Below, piece by piece: positions 28,732 through 37,360 of a stretch of DNA of 64,000 nt (positions within the stretch are counted from its first letter, which is position 1; the number at the start of each line of letters is the position of its first letter). The stretch spans positions 1,984,001 to 2,048,000 of the forward strand of contig NZ_CP065521.1 in the NCBI RefSeq assembly GCF_018986735.1, in the 5' to 3' direction. The position numbers and the translations under genes are program-made. Origin of the DNA: Schaalia sp. 19OD2882 (lineage in GTDB: Bacteria > Actinomycetota > Actinomycetes > Actinomycetales > Actinomycetaceae). The notes under the pieces were generated by a model. It worked only from the letters and a program-made list of their open reading frames with translations. It was not told the origin of the DNA and searched no databases.

Positions 28732-29925
28732 GTGTCCCAGACCGTCCTCGTCATCAACTCCGGTTCCTCCTCCATCAAGTACCAGCTCATCGACCCCGGC
28801 ACCGGGGCCGCCATCGCCAAGGGCCTGGTCGAAAGGATCGGCGAGTCCGAAGGACGCATCCGGCACACCTACGCAGAGTCCGTCACCGAACTGGACGAGC
28901 CGATCAGCGACCACGAGGCCGGCATGCGTGAGGTCCTGCGTCTCTTCCACGAGGTCGGGCCGGACCTCACCGAGTCCCATGTGGTCGCCGTCGGGCACCG
29001 CATCGTCCAGGGGGGCAAGTACTTCGACGGGCCGGCGCTGGTCACCGACGAGGTGCGCGACCTCATCCAGGAGTTGTGCACCCTGGCTCCCCTGCACAAC
29101 CCCGCCCACCTCAAGGGCATCGACGTGGCGCGCGAACTCATGAGCGACATTCCGCACGTCGCCGTCTTCGACACGGCCTTCTTCCAGCGCCTGCCCGAGG
29201 CCACCGCCACCTATGCGCTGGACCGTGAGGTGGCCGAGAAGCACGCAGTGCGCCGCTACGGCGCGCACGGCACCTCGCACCAATTCGTGTCCGCCCACGT
29301 CAGCGAGGTCCTGGGGCACCAGGACCTGCGCCAGATCGTCCTGCACCTGGGCAATGGGGCCTCCGCCTCCGCCGTCAAGGCCGGGCGCGCCATCGACACC
29401 TCGATGGGCCTGACCCCTCTGGAAGGACTGGTCATGGGCACCCGCACGGGCGACATCGACCCGGCGGTCGCCTTCCACGTCCAGCGTCAGACCGGCTGGA
29501 GCACTGATGAGATGGACACCCTGTTCAACAAGAAGTCGGGCCTGAAGGGACTGACCGGCAACAATGACATGCGCGCCGTGCGTGAGATGGCCCAGGGCCC
29601 CGAGGGTGAGGACCGCGACCGCGCCCGCCTGGCCCTGGACATCGTCATCACCCGCATCCTCAAGTACATCGGCTCCTACACGGCCGAGCTGGGAGGGCTG
29701 GACGTGCTCACCTTCACGGCGGGCATCGGGGAGAATGATGCGGCCCTGCGCGCGGAGGTCTGCGAACGCCTGGCCCCCTTCGGGGTCAAGATCGACGAGG
29801 CCGCCAATGCCGTGCACAGCGGCGAGTCCCGGACCATCTCCACGCCGGATTCGTCGGTGCGGGTCATGGTGGTGCCGACGAATGAGGAGTTGGCCATTGC
29901 GCGCCAAGCGCTCTCACTGATCTGA
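28732..29925 (+). CDS. ackA: Acetate kinase
   Basis: Makes ATP and acetate from acetyl phosphate, completing the overflow pathway begun by Pta. The 397-residue ASKHA enzyme shows LVINSGSSSIKYQL, GHRIVQGG, AVFDTAFFQ, the catalytic region YGAHGTSHQFV, LHLGNGASASAV, GLVMGTRTGDIDPAV and FTAGIGEND. The GTG at 28732 has an AAGG site about 9 bases upstream. A strong hairpin follows the gene. Confidence 0.98.
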   Translation: MSQTVLVINSGSSSIKYQLIDPGTGAAIAKGLVERIGESEGRIRHTYAESVTELDEPISDHEAGMREVLRLFHEVGPDLTESHVVAVGHRIVQGGKYFDGPALVTDEVRDLIQELCTLAPLHNPAHLKGIDVARELMSDIPHVAVFDTAFFQRLPEATATYALDREVAEKHAVRRYGAHGTSHQFVSAHVSEVLGHQDLRQIVLHLGNGASASAVKAGRAIDTSMGLTPLEGLVMGTRTGDIDPAVAFHVQRQTGWSTDEMDTLFNKKSGLKGLTGNNDMRAVREMAQGPEGEDRDRARLALDIVITRILKYIGSYTAELGGLDVLTFTAGIGENDAALRAEVCERLAPFGVKIDEAANAVHSGESRTISTPDSSVRVMVVPTNEELAIARQALSLI

Positions 29926-29959
29926 GACCGATGAAGCCGGCCACTGGGCCGTGACGGCA

Positions 29960-29994
29960 CGAGGCGGCGGAGCCCGGTGGGCTCCGCCGCCTCG
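29960..29994 (+). terminator. Strong hairpin after ackA, probably bidirectional
   Basis: Sixteen-base perfect arms (CGAGGCGGCGGAGCCC and its complement) around GGT. It lies 34 bp after ackA and 13 bp before the stop of the convergent nucleotidase gene. Confidence 0.85.
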
Positions 29995-30007
29995 GCGCTT
30001 CAAGCGA

Positions 30008-32272
30008 TCAGGCGTTCTTGCGCATCACGAGCGCACCACCCAGGAGGGCGAGCGCCGCCGCAATGACGCCCAGACCCCACACGGGTCCGCCCGTTCGGGC
30101 GAGCTTGTCCTGGGACGACGGGGGCTTCACGCCCTCGTGCGAAGGCCCGGAACGGGGCGCCGGGGCGGGGGTGCCGGGCTCACGTGGTTCGGCGGGCCCG
30201 GGTGCTTGAGCCTTGGGGCACGCCACGTCCACACCAATGCCCTGGTTCGCGGTCACGACCTGCGCGAAGTCGGTCTCGACCGTGAGGGGGAGGCGGACGA
30301 GGTCGCCCTCGGACTTGCCCGAGCACAGGGAACCGACCTTGACCTGGAGATCGAGGTGCGCGCGGCCGGCCCCGTCGGTGGTGATGACCGCGGCCTCGTC
30401 GGAGGCGTGCTCATCCACCAGGGAGTTGTCGACTTCGGCCCGTCCTGAAGCCCCGCCCAAGGCGACCTTGACATGTTTGGTGATGGAGGGGCCTTCGGAG
30501 AAGGACAGTCCTCGGAGTTCGACCGGCACCGTGGCTCCGTGGACGCTGCCTTCTGGGAGGGTCACGCCGATCGCCGCCTTGGCGGCACGGGGCGCGGCGC
30601 CGGAGTGCGCGGCGAGGAACTCGTTGAACTTGTCGCGATCCAGGTTGCCATTGGTCTTGGCCGGCCCGCCCGAGGTGAGGGCGTCGAAGGAGTCTCCGCC
30701 CTCCAACAGGAAGGTCACCGAGCCGACGGTGTAGGTCTTGGCCGGGTCGAGGGGCTCGTCGTTGATCATGATGGAGGTGATGCGCTCGCCGTAGGGCCTG
30801 GCCGGGTCATAGGTGTAGCGCACATTGGAGGAGATGCCGAGTTTGAGCAGGGGACGCGAGTTCTGCGAGTTCAGGTCGGTCTTCCACTGCTGTTCGAGAG
30901 CCTTCTTGAAGTTCGCTCCGGTGATGGAGACATGGCCGAGCTCATTCGAGAAGGGCATGACCGAGTAGGACTGTGCATAGGTGATGGTCCCGTCCTCATT
31001 CGGGACGAGGTCGTCGCGCAGGCCTCCGGCGTTGATGATGCCGATGTCAACAGGGGTGCCGCCATCGACGAGGATCATCTCCTTCATGGCGTCGGCCACG
31101 AAGTCTCCGAGACTCGACTCGATCCCACGGTTCGAGCCGGGGTCGGTGGCTCCCGAGGGCGTGGTGAAGACACCGCGTCGGAAGGACTGGGTGTACCCGG
31201 TTCCCACGACGGCCTTGCCGGCCTCCTGCGAGTCGGCGACCGCCTTGTCGACCACCGCCTGGGTCTGCGGGTCGGTGCCGCATTCGGCGACCTTGGCCGC
31301 GGGGATCAGCTGGGTGTCGGCCGAGACGACCTTGTGTTCGTCGGTGTCGTAGGAAATGCGGATGAGGCCCAGGTTGTCGGTGTAGGAGCCCGAGGCGACG
31401 CCCGCGAGCAGCGGGTTCTTCGAGGCGAGGGTCTCCGCGGAGTCGACGTGGTCGAATTCGTAGGGGACGTGGGTGTCGCCTCCCATGATGCCGTCGACGT
31501 GCTCACTGACCTTCGGATAGTTGTTCTTCACGTCATCGTCGAGCATGGCGATGACGACCTGGGCCTCGCCCGAGTCCTTGATGGCCTTGGCAAGGGAATC
31601 GATCTTGGCGAGCGGATCCGAGAAGGTCAGTCCCGCCGTGGTCCCGGGGCTGAGCTTGTAGGGCACGTCCTCGGCGATCGCGCCGATGAAGGCGACCTTC
31701 ACACCCGAGGGGGAGGCCCACACCTTGTAGTCGCCCAGGTAGGGGGTCTGCACCCCCGCATTCGACCAGGAGCCCATGCCGTCGATGTTGGCGCCGAGGT
31801 AGGGGAATCCGACCTGCACGAATTCACCGGGGTTGGAGCCGTCGACTCGTTGTTTGAACACGGCTTGGCCCAGGTCGAGTTCATGGTTGCCGATGGTGGA
31901 GGCCAGCGGCGAGAGCGTGTTGAGGGCTGCGATCGTCGGGTTGTCCTTCAGGGAGCCCGAGGTGTAGGGGGAGGCCCCGATGTTGTCGCCCAAGAGCGTG
32001 AAGGAGGAGTTCGGGTTGGCGGCCCGGGCCTGCTTGAGGTAGCAGTTCATCGCGGGAAGACCCGCCTCGCGGACGACTCCCTTCTTGGACACCTGCTCGA
32101 TGTGTCCGTGGACGTCGGTGAGGTTGTACAGGTCGAGGGTCACGAGCGAGGAGACGGGCTCCTGGCTCTGGGCCCCGTCCGGCGCGGGGGCCGCCAAGGC
32201 CACCCCCTGGGTGAGCACCATGGCCAGGGCCGCCCCTGCGGCGAGGATTGGACGTCGTGTGGTGTCCTTCAT
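30008..32272 (-). CDS. Sortase-anchored 5'-nucleotidase / metallophosphoesterase (UshA/CpdB family)
   Basis: A 754-residue cell-surface enzyme that should remove phosphate from extracellular nucleotides. A signal peptide ends near ALAA. The metallophosphatase domain (~45-330) shows TDVHGHI, LLGDNIGASP, TIGNHELDLG and IMGGDTHVPYEFD as metal ligands. The 5'-nucleotidase C-domain (~370-590) shows INAGGLRDDL, VMPFSNELGHVSITG and FLLEGGDSFDAL. An Ig-like stretch and a Pro-rich spacer lead to LARTGG, a hydrophobic helix and the basic end MRKNA. The LAxTG motif (about 722-726) points to a class E sortase. ATG 32272 has CGGAGAATTG. Confidence 0.93.
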   Translation of the reverse strand: MKDTTRRPILAAGAALAMVLTQGVALAAPAPDGAQSQEPVSSLVTLDLYNLTDVHGHIEQVSKKGVVREAGLPAMNCYLKQARAANPNSSFTLLGDNIGASPYTSGSLKDNPTIAALNTLSPLASTIGNHELDLGQAVFKQRVDGSNPGEFVQVGFPYLGANIDGMGSWSNAGVQTPYLGDYKVWASPSGVKVAFIGAIAEDVPYKLSPGTTAGLTFSDPLAKIDSLAKAIKDSGEAQVVIAMLDDDVKNNYPKVSEHVDGIMGGDTHVPYEFDHVDSAETLASKNPLLAGVASGSYTDNLGLIRISYDTDEHKVVSADTQLIPAAKVAECGTDPQTQAVVDKAVADSQEAGKAVVGTGYTQSFRRGVFTTPSGATDPGSNRGIESSLGDFVADAMKEMILVDGGTPVDIGIINAGGLRDDLVPNEDGTITYAQSYSVMPFSNELGHVSITGANFKKALEQQWKTDLNSQNSRPLLKLGISSNVRYTYDPARPYGERITSIMINDEPLDPAKTYTVGSVTFLLEGGDSFDALTSGGPAKTNGNLDRDKFNEFLAAHSGAAPRAAKAAIGVTLPEGSVHGATVPVELRGLSFSEGPSITKHVKVALGGASGRAEVDNSLVDEHASDEAAVITTDGAGRAHLDLQVKVGSLCSGKSEGDLVRLPLTVETDFAQVVTANQGIGVDVACPKAQAPGPAEPREPGTPAPAPRSGPSHEGVKPPSSQDKLARTGGPVWGLGVIAAALALLGGALVMRKNA

Positions 32273-32658
32273 CAATTCTCCGATCTTCGTTGATGGTGTC
32301 GCCCTCCCCCGGCGACCAGGGCGCGCAGGAGGACCGGTCTTCGCCGACGTGAGGGCGAGTGGCCTGGCCTTCCGTACCCGTTCAGACGGACTCCCGTGGT
32401 CGTCGACATGCGGTCGGCTCTCCTGCGACACCCATCATCTCGGTGTGGCGACCGATTATCAATCACAGGCCGAGGACCTGCGGACCCACATTGTGCACCC
32501 GAGAGGAGTGCGAGGTCAGCGATTCCGTGGAACGGCCCCGGCAGGAACAGCGCCCGCTCTCGTGCGAGAGCTGGCACACACGCGCAATGGCGGGCACAAT
32601 GGATGGGCCGCCGGCACGGCGACCACATCAGCGCCACCCACGTCCTCAGGAAGGACCC
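32273..32658. other. 386-bp divergent intergenic region (nucleotidase / nadE)
   Basis: No convincing small gene. Candidate promoters are TTGATA (32462-32457), 17 bp, GATGAT (32439-32434) on the minus strand, giving a ~155-nt leader for the nucleotidase, and the plus-strand element listed next. The centre (32440-32470) is AT-richer than its surroundings. Confidence 0.4.
32572..32600 (+). promoter_or_regulatory. Candidate nadE promoter
   Basis: TGGCAC (32572-32577), 17-bp spacer, CACAAT (32595-32600), 59 bp before the nadE GTG. Spacing is canonical and the hexamers are weak matches. Confidence 0.3.
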
Positions 32659-34788
32659 GTGAACTTCCACTCCCTCTACGACCAAGGTTTCGCCCGCGTC
32701 GCCGCGGTCACCGTGCCCGTCCACCCGGCCGTCCCGGCCGACAACGCCCGCGAGGTCATCGAGGCGGCGAAGGAGTGCCACGACAAGGCCGTGGCCGTCG
32801 CCGTCTTCCCGGAGTTGTGCCTGTCGGGCTACTCCATCGAGGACCTGCTGCTCCAGGACGTGCTGCTGGACGAGGTCGACGCGGCCATCGGCGCCGTGGT
32901 GGGTGCCAGCGTCGACCTGATGCCCCTGCTGGTCGTGGGCGCGCCTGTGCGTGCCGGGGGGCGCCTGTACAACTGCGCACTGGCCATCCACCGGGGCAAG
33001 GTCCTGGCAGTGGTCCCCAAGACGCATTTGCCGACCTATCGGGAGTTCTACGAGAAGCGCCACTTCGCCGCCCCCGGCCAGGACGCTCCCTTCGTCGTGG
33101 ACGCCTCCCGCTGGTGTTCCGAGGGGCCGGTGTGCCCCGGCTTCGGTCCCGTCCTGCTGGAGGCCGAGGACGTGCCGGGGCTGGTCGTGGCCATCGAGAT
33201 CTGCGAGGACATGTGGGTGCCCGTCACCCCGTCCTCGGCCATGGCCCTGGAGGGCGCCACGGTGGTCGTCAACCTGTCGGCCTCTCCGGTGACGGTGGGG
33301 CGGGCCTCGGAGCGGGAGCTCATGACCCGTTCGGCCTCGGCACGTCTGGGCTGCGCCTACGTGTACACGGCGGCGGGTTTCGGCGAGTCCTCCACGGACT
33401 TGGCGTGGGACGGGCAGAGCCTCATCCACGAGGCCGGGGACCTGCTGGCCCGGGGCCAGCGTTTCCGTGAGGGCCGCCAGGTCACCGTGGCCGACGTGGA
33501 CCTGGACCGCCTGCTCACCGAACGCGCACGCCAAGGCTCTTTCCTGGACAACAGGGACAATGTCCTGCGGGGCGTCGACGTCTCGGAGAACCGCTTCCTG
33601 TCGGCGGTGGACCGGGTGCACTTCAGGCTGGACCCGCCGCACACGGACCTGGGGCTGGCGCGCCGCGTGGACCGTTTCCCCTTCGTCCCGGACGACCCGG
33701 CGGCCCTGGAGCAGGACTGCTACGAGGCCTACAACATCCAGGTCACGGGTCTGGTCCAGCGCCTGAAGGCCATTGGCAATCCGAAGGTCGTCCTGGGGGT
33801 CTCGGGCGGCTTGGACTCCACCCACGCCCTCATCGTCGCCGCCAAGGCCATGGACCGGCTGGGTCGGCCCCGTACGGACATCCTCACATACACGATGCCG
33901 GGATTCGCCACCTCGGAGGTGACGAAGAACAACGCACGCGAGTTGTCGACCCGCCTGGGCGTCTCTTTCGAGGAGATCGACATCCGTCCGGCGGCCCGCC
34001 AGATGCTGGCCGACATGAAGCACCCCTACGCGGCCGGGGCAAACCTGTACGACGTGACTTTCGAGAACGTCCAGGCGGGTCTGCGCACCGACTACCTCTT
34101 CCGCTTGGCCAACCACCACGGCGGCATCGTCCTGGGCACCGGCGACCTGTCGGAGTTGGCGCTGGGTTGGTGCACTTTCGGCGTGGGCGACCACATGGCC
34201 CACTACGGGGTCAATGCCGGTGTCCCCAAGACGATGATCCAGCACCTCATCCGGTGGGTGGTCTCTTCCGGCCAGTTCTCCGACGAGGTCGGCTCCGTGC
34301 TGTTGTCGGTCCTGGACCAGGAGATCTCCCCGGAGCTGGTCCCGGTGGCCGAGGGGGCCAAGATGCAGTCCACGCAGGACAGGATCGGGCCCTACAACCT
34401 GCAGGACTTCACCTTGCACCACGTGCTGCGTCGCGGCTCGCGCCCTTCGAAGATCGCTTTCCTGGCCTGGCACGCCTGGGGTGACGTGAGCCGGGGCGCA
34501 TGGCCGGCGGGTTTCCCGGAGGCCGAGAAGGTCGCCTACTCGTTGGAGGAGATCGTCCGGTGGGAGATGCTGTTCCTCGAACGTTTCTTCACTCAGCAGT
34601 TCAAGCGTTCGACCCTGCCCAATGGCCCGAAGGTCATGGCGGGCGGTTCCCTGTCGCCGCGAGGTGACTGGCGGATGCCTTCGGACGTGTCGGGCAGGGC
34701 CTGGGTCGCCGAACTGACCAGGGCCGTGGCGGGTGTGCCCGGTTCCGGGGTTCCTGCCGGTGACGAAGGTGAGGAGTCTGCAGGATGA
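32659..34788 (+). CDS. nadE: Glutamine-dependent NAD+ synthetase
   Basis: Last step of NAD synthesis (NaAD to NAD+, with glutamine as ammonia donor). The 709-residue protein fuses a nitrilase-like glutaminase and a synthetase domain. The glutaminase triad is visible as FPELCLSGY (Glu), VPKTHLPTYREFYEKR (Lys) and VAIEICEDMW (Cys). The synthetase P-loop is LGVSGGLDSTHAL, followed by GTGDLSELALGWCTFGVGDH. Length and layout match the mycobacterial enzyme. The GTG at 32659 has AGGAAGGACCC. The stop overlaps the next start as ATGA. Confidence 0.97.
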   Translation: MNFHSLYDQGFARVAAVTVPVHPAVPADNAREVIEAAKECHDKAVAVAVFPELCLSGYSIEDLLLQDVLLDEVDAAIGAVVGASVDLMPLLVVGAPVRAGGRLYNCALAIHRGKVLAVVPKTHLPTYREFYEKRHFAAPGQDAPFVVDASRWCSEGPVCPGFGPVLLEAEDVPGLVVAIEICEDMWVPVTPSSAMALEGATVVVNLSASPVTVGRASERELMTRSASARLGCAYVYTAAGFGESSTDLAWDGQSLIHEAGDLLARGQRFREGRQVTVADVDLDRLLTERARQGSFLDNRDNVLRGVDVSENRFLSAVDRVHFRLDPPHTDLGLARRVDRFPFVPDDPAALEQDCYEAYNIQVTGLVQRLKAIGNPKVVLGVSGGLDSTHALIVAAKAMDRLGRPRTDILTYTMPGFATSEVTKNNARELSTRLGVSFEEIDIRPAARQMLADMKHPYAAGANLYDVTFENVQAGLRTDYLFRLANHHGGIVLGTGDLSELALGWCTFGVGDHMAHYGVNAGVPKTMIQHLIRWVVSSGQFSDEVGSVLLSVLDQEISPELVPVAEGAKMQSTQDRIGPYNLQDFTLHHVLRRGSRPSKIAFLAWHAWGDVSRGAWPAGFPEAEKVAYSLEEIVRWEMLFLERFFTQQFKRSTLPNGPKVMAGGSLSPRGDWRMPSDVSGRAWVAELTRAVAGVPGSGVPAGDEGEESAG

Positions 34789-35177
34789 CCGCTGTTCTCG
34801 TCCTTTCCGGCCTGGCCCTGTTCGGAGCGGCCGCGTGGGTCTTGGGCGGTGTCGGCCTGAAGGGATGGAAGGGCACCTTGCCCTTCGGGTCGAGGGCGGG
34901 TCTTCGCGACCGTCGCGTGCGCGCCTGCCCCGAGGCCTGGGCGGTGGGGCACCGGGCTGCGGCGCCGATCCTCCTGCTGGGGGCCGCTGTCGCCCTTGTC
35001 CACTTGGCGGGGGTCCTGCTCACGGGTGTGGGCGCTCTGATCGGCGTGGCGGACGGGACCACCGTGCTTCACCCACTGCTGGGCTCCGGCGCAGTGGTCG
35101 TCGTCGCCCTGTGGCTGGTGGCGGGGGCCGCTGGAGGCTCTGCTGCAGATCGCGTGGCTCACGAGGAGGAATCATGA
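34785..35177 (+). CDS. Small membrane protein, SdpI-like
   Basis: A 130-residue protein with three or four membrane helices (about 3-21, 58-85 and 94-116). The loop between helices 1 and 2, GLRDRRVRACPEAWAVGHRAA, has the R-T/D-x(n)-S/C-P-E-A-W pattern of SdpI/YhfL proteins, some of which give immunity to toxic peptides. Both ends overlap their neighbours by ATGA, so it is translationally coupled to nadE and to the glycosidase. The family call is moderate. Function here is unknown. Confidence 0.6.
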   Translation: MTAVLVLSGLALFGAAAWVLGGVGLKGWKGTLPFGSRAGLRDRRVRACPEAWAVGHRAAAPILLLGAAVALVHLAGVLLTGVGALIGVADGTTVLHPLLGSGAVVVVALWLVAGAAGGSAADRVAHEEES

Positions 35178-36436
35178 CCGCTTGGACCGAGCACGCAATC
35201 TGGTGGCACGTGTATCCACTGAGTGCCACCGGCGCCCCGATCCGCGGTGGCGACCGCACACCGACCCCGCGTCTTGGCACCCTCATCCCCTGGATCGACC
35301 ACCTCGTCGCCCTGGGGTGCAACGGGCTGCTGCTCGGACCGCTCTTCCAGTCGACCTCGCACGGCTACGACACGCTGGACCACTTCCGCATCGACCCGCG
35401 CCTGGGCGACGACGCGGACTTCGACGCCCTGGTGGAGGCCTGCCGCCAGCGTGGGGTACGCATCCTCCTGGACGGGGTGTTCTCGCACGTGGGACGCGAT
35501 CACCCGCTTCTTCGCCAGGCCTTGGATGGGGGCCCGGGCTCCCCGGCCGACGCCCTGTTCCATGTGGACCGTTCCGACCCGCAGGCGCCCCGCCTCCCCG
35601 TCTTCGAGGGGCACGAGGCTCTTGTGCGTCTGGACCACGGCCGCCAGGCGGCGGTGGACCTGACTGCCCGGGTGATGACCCACTGGTTGGAGCGCGGCAT
35701 CGACGGGTGGCGCCTGGACGCCGCCTACAGCGTGTCCCCGGACTTTTGGCGCCGGGTCCTCGACGGTGCCGGGGTGCGTGAACGCTTCCCACAGGCGTGG
35801 TTCCTCGGCGAGGTGATCCACGGCGATTACCCGGACTTCGTCGAGTCCTCCGGAATTGATTCCCTGACCCAGTACGAGTTGTGGAAAGCCATGTGGTCCT
35901 CGGTGCTGGACTGGAACTTCTTCGAGTTGGACCACGCGCTGGGCCGCCACAACGCGTTCCTGGAGCATTTCGTCCCGCAGACCTTCGTCGGCAACCACGA
36001 TGTCACCCGCGTCACCTCACGCGTGGGCGTGGAGGGGGCGCTGGTGGCCCTTTCCGTCCTCATGACGGTCGGTGGCGTCCCGTCGATCTGGTCGGGGGAC
36101 GAGGTCGGCCTGCTCGGCGTCAAGGAGGAACGGCTCGGTGGGGACGACGCGATCCGTCCGGCTCTGCCGGCCCTGCCCTCGGAGCTGGCCCGCCTCACGC
36201 CCGAGGGCACCCGCGTGCTGCGCGCCCACCAGGATCTCATCGGGTTGCGCAGGCGCCACCCGTGGTTGCATTCGGCGCGCACGTGCACTGTGGAGTTGTC
36301 GAATGAACGCATGACCTACATGGCCGTGGCGGCCGATGACAGTGCACGCCTCACAGTCCACCTGGACGTGTCGACCTGCCCGGACGTCCGGATCGAGGAC
36401 GAGGGCGGGACCTGCCTGTGGAGTCTGCGCGGCTGA
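35174..36436 (+). CDS. GH13-family glycoside hydrolase / transferase
   Basis: A 420-residue intracellular (no signal peptide) alpha-glucan-acting enzyme. All four GH13 regions are present: LLDGVFSHVGRDH (I), GWRLDAAYS with nucleophile Asp ~182 (II), FLGEVIHGDY with acid/base Glu ~213 (III) and FVGNHDVTR with the transition-state Asp ~276 (IV). The short length and lack of carbohydrate-binding modules suggest action on short oligosaccharides such as trehalose, maltose or sucrose derivatives. The ATG at 35174 has GAGGAGG and overlaps the SdpI-like gene. Specificity cannot be assigned. Confidence 0.88.
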   Translation: MTAWTEHAIWWHVYPLSATGAPIRGGDRTPTPRLGTLIPWIDHLVALGCNGLLLGPLFQSTSHGYDTLDHFRIDPRLGDDADFDALVEACRQRGVRILLDGVFSHVGRDHPLLRQALDGGPGSPADALFHVDRSDPQAPRLPVFEGHEALVRLDHGRQAAVDLTARVMTHWLERGIDGWRLDAAYSVSPDFWRRVLDGAGVRERFPQAWFLGEVIHGDYPDFVESSGIDSLTQYELWKAMWSSVLDWNFFELDHALGRHNAFLEHFVPQTFVGNHDVTRVTSRVGVEGALVALSVLMTVGGVPSIWSGDEVGLLGVKEERLGGDDAIRPALPALPSELARLTPEGTRVLRAHQDLIGLRRRHPWLHSARTCTVELSNERMTYMAVAADDSARLTVHLDVSTCPDVRIEDEGGTCLWSLRG

Positions 36437-36446
36437 CAGTCGAGCC

Positions 36447-36932
36447 TCACACGAAGAACAGACTCACCAGCCAGATGGAGGCGGCCACCAGGGCCGCAGC
36501 CAACTCGATGAGGATGGACAGGCCCACAGTTTTCAGGGTCGCCACGGTGGAGCCCACGGCCTGTCGGTGTTCCCCGAGCCGCCGCCATTCCATGAGGTGG
36601 AGGACCACCGGGAAGGCGAGGATGCCGACCACCGGCAGGACGAACCAGCCGGCGACGGCCGCCAGGCCCGCAATGACCAGCGTGGTGTTCGGCACTCCGG
36701 AGGCGGCCAGCCTCTTGCCCGGAACCAGGATCTTCAGCACCGTCCCGGCCAGCAGGACCACCAGGACTGCGACGAAGACGCCCCACGCCGGCCCGCTTCG
36801 CGTGAGAAGCGCCCAGACCAGGACGGCACCGCCGATGACCGGGCTGGAGGGAATGACTTGGATGACGGCCCCGACGATGCCGACGAGGATGGCCAGCCCC
36901 ACGGCAACGTCCACGACGATGGTGTACTCCAT
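36447..36932 (-). CDS. DUF456-family membrane protein
   Basis: A 161-residue protein with five or so membrane helices and the DUF456 layout: VAILVGIVGAVIQVIPSSPV-type first helices with a conserved P-x-x-P, ALLTRSGPAW, and a later FPVVLHLMEWRRLGEHR loop before two final helices. Function is unknown. It is convergent with the GH13 gene (10-bp gap) and follows the cupin gene on the same strand after 55 bp. ATG 36932 is the best start, but its ribosome-binding site is poor. Confidence 0.72.
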   Translation of the reverse strand: MEYTIVVDVAVGLAILVGIVGAVIQVIPSSPVIGGAVLVWALLTRSGPAWGVFVAVLVVLLAGTVLKILVPGKRLAASGVPNTTLVIAGLAAVAGWFVLPVVGILAFPVVLHLMEWRRLGEHRQAVGSTVATLKTVGLSILIELAAALVAASIWLVSLFFV

Positions 36933-36987
36933 GGTCTCAATTCTGCGCTCCGGGGCATTGCCGACGGAGGAATCCTCCTCGAAGGTC

Positions 36988-37359
36988 TCAGCCCTTGGCG
37001 CGCTCGCGCGGATCCAACATGAACAGGGCCAGCTTGGAGGGCTCCAGTGCGCGCACGGCGTGCGGCAGGCGGGTCCCGAAGTGCATGACATCGCCCGGAC
37101 GAAGGACGACGGCGCGCCCGTCGGCCTCGATCTCCAGGGCCCCCTGCAAGGTCTGCAGGATGACGGGCATGGCGGCAGTGTGCTCCGACAAGAACTCTCC
37201 CGTGTCGAAGCTGAACAGGACCAGCCGCATGTTCTCGCAGTGCATGACGGTGCGGCTGACCGTGGCGCCCTCGTTGACCGAGATCATGGAGGCCAGGTCC
37301 TCGACGACGGTCATGACGGGCCGCGGCGTGGCGGTCTGCGGGTCCTCGGACACGGACAT
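36988..37359 (-). CDS. Small cupin-domain protein
   Basis: A 123-residue single cupin barrel. Motif 1 is degenerate (GEFLSEHTAAMPVILQTLQG, keeping a His and the Gly-rich turn) and motif 2 reads LRPGDVMHFGTRLPHAVRAL with its His residues. This resembles metal-binding sensor or small-molecule cupins rather than dioxygenases. ATG 37359 has AGGAGG and starts one base after the methyltransferase stop, so the two should be made together under the iron box at 38303. The ligand is unknown. Confidence 0.75.
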   Translation of the reverse strand: MSVSEDPQTATPRPVMTVVEDLASMISVNEGATVSRTVMHCENMRLVLFSFDTGEFLSEHTAAMPVILQTLQGALEIEADGRAVVLRPGDVMHFGTRLPHAVRALEPSKLALFMLDPRERAKG

Positions 37360-37360
37360 G

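Noticed and set aside
34785..35177. Toxin-immunity cassette around the SdpI-like gene
   Set aside because: No SdpC-like toxin, SdpA/B export genes or small exported peptide is found nearby. The flanking genes are metabolic.
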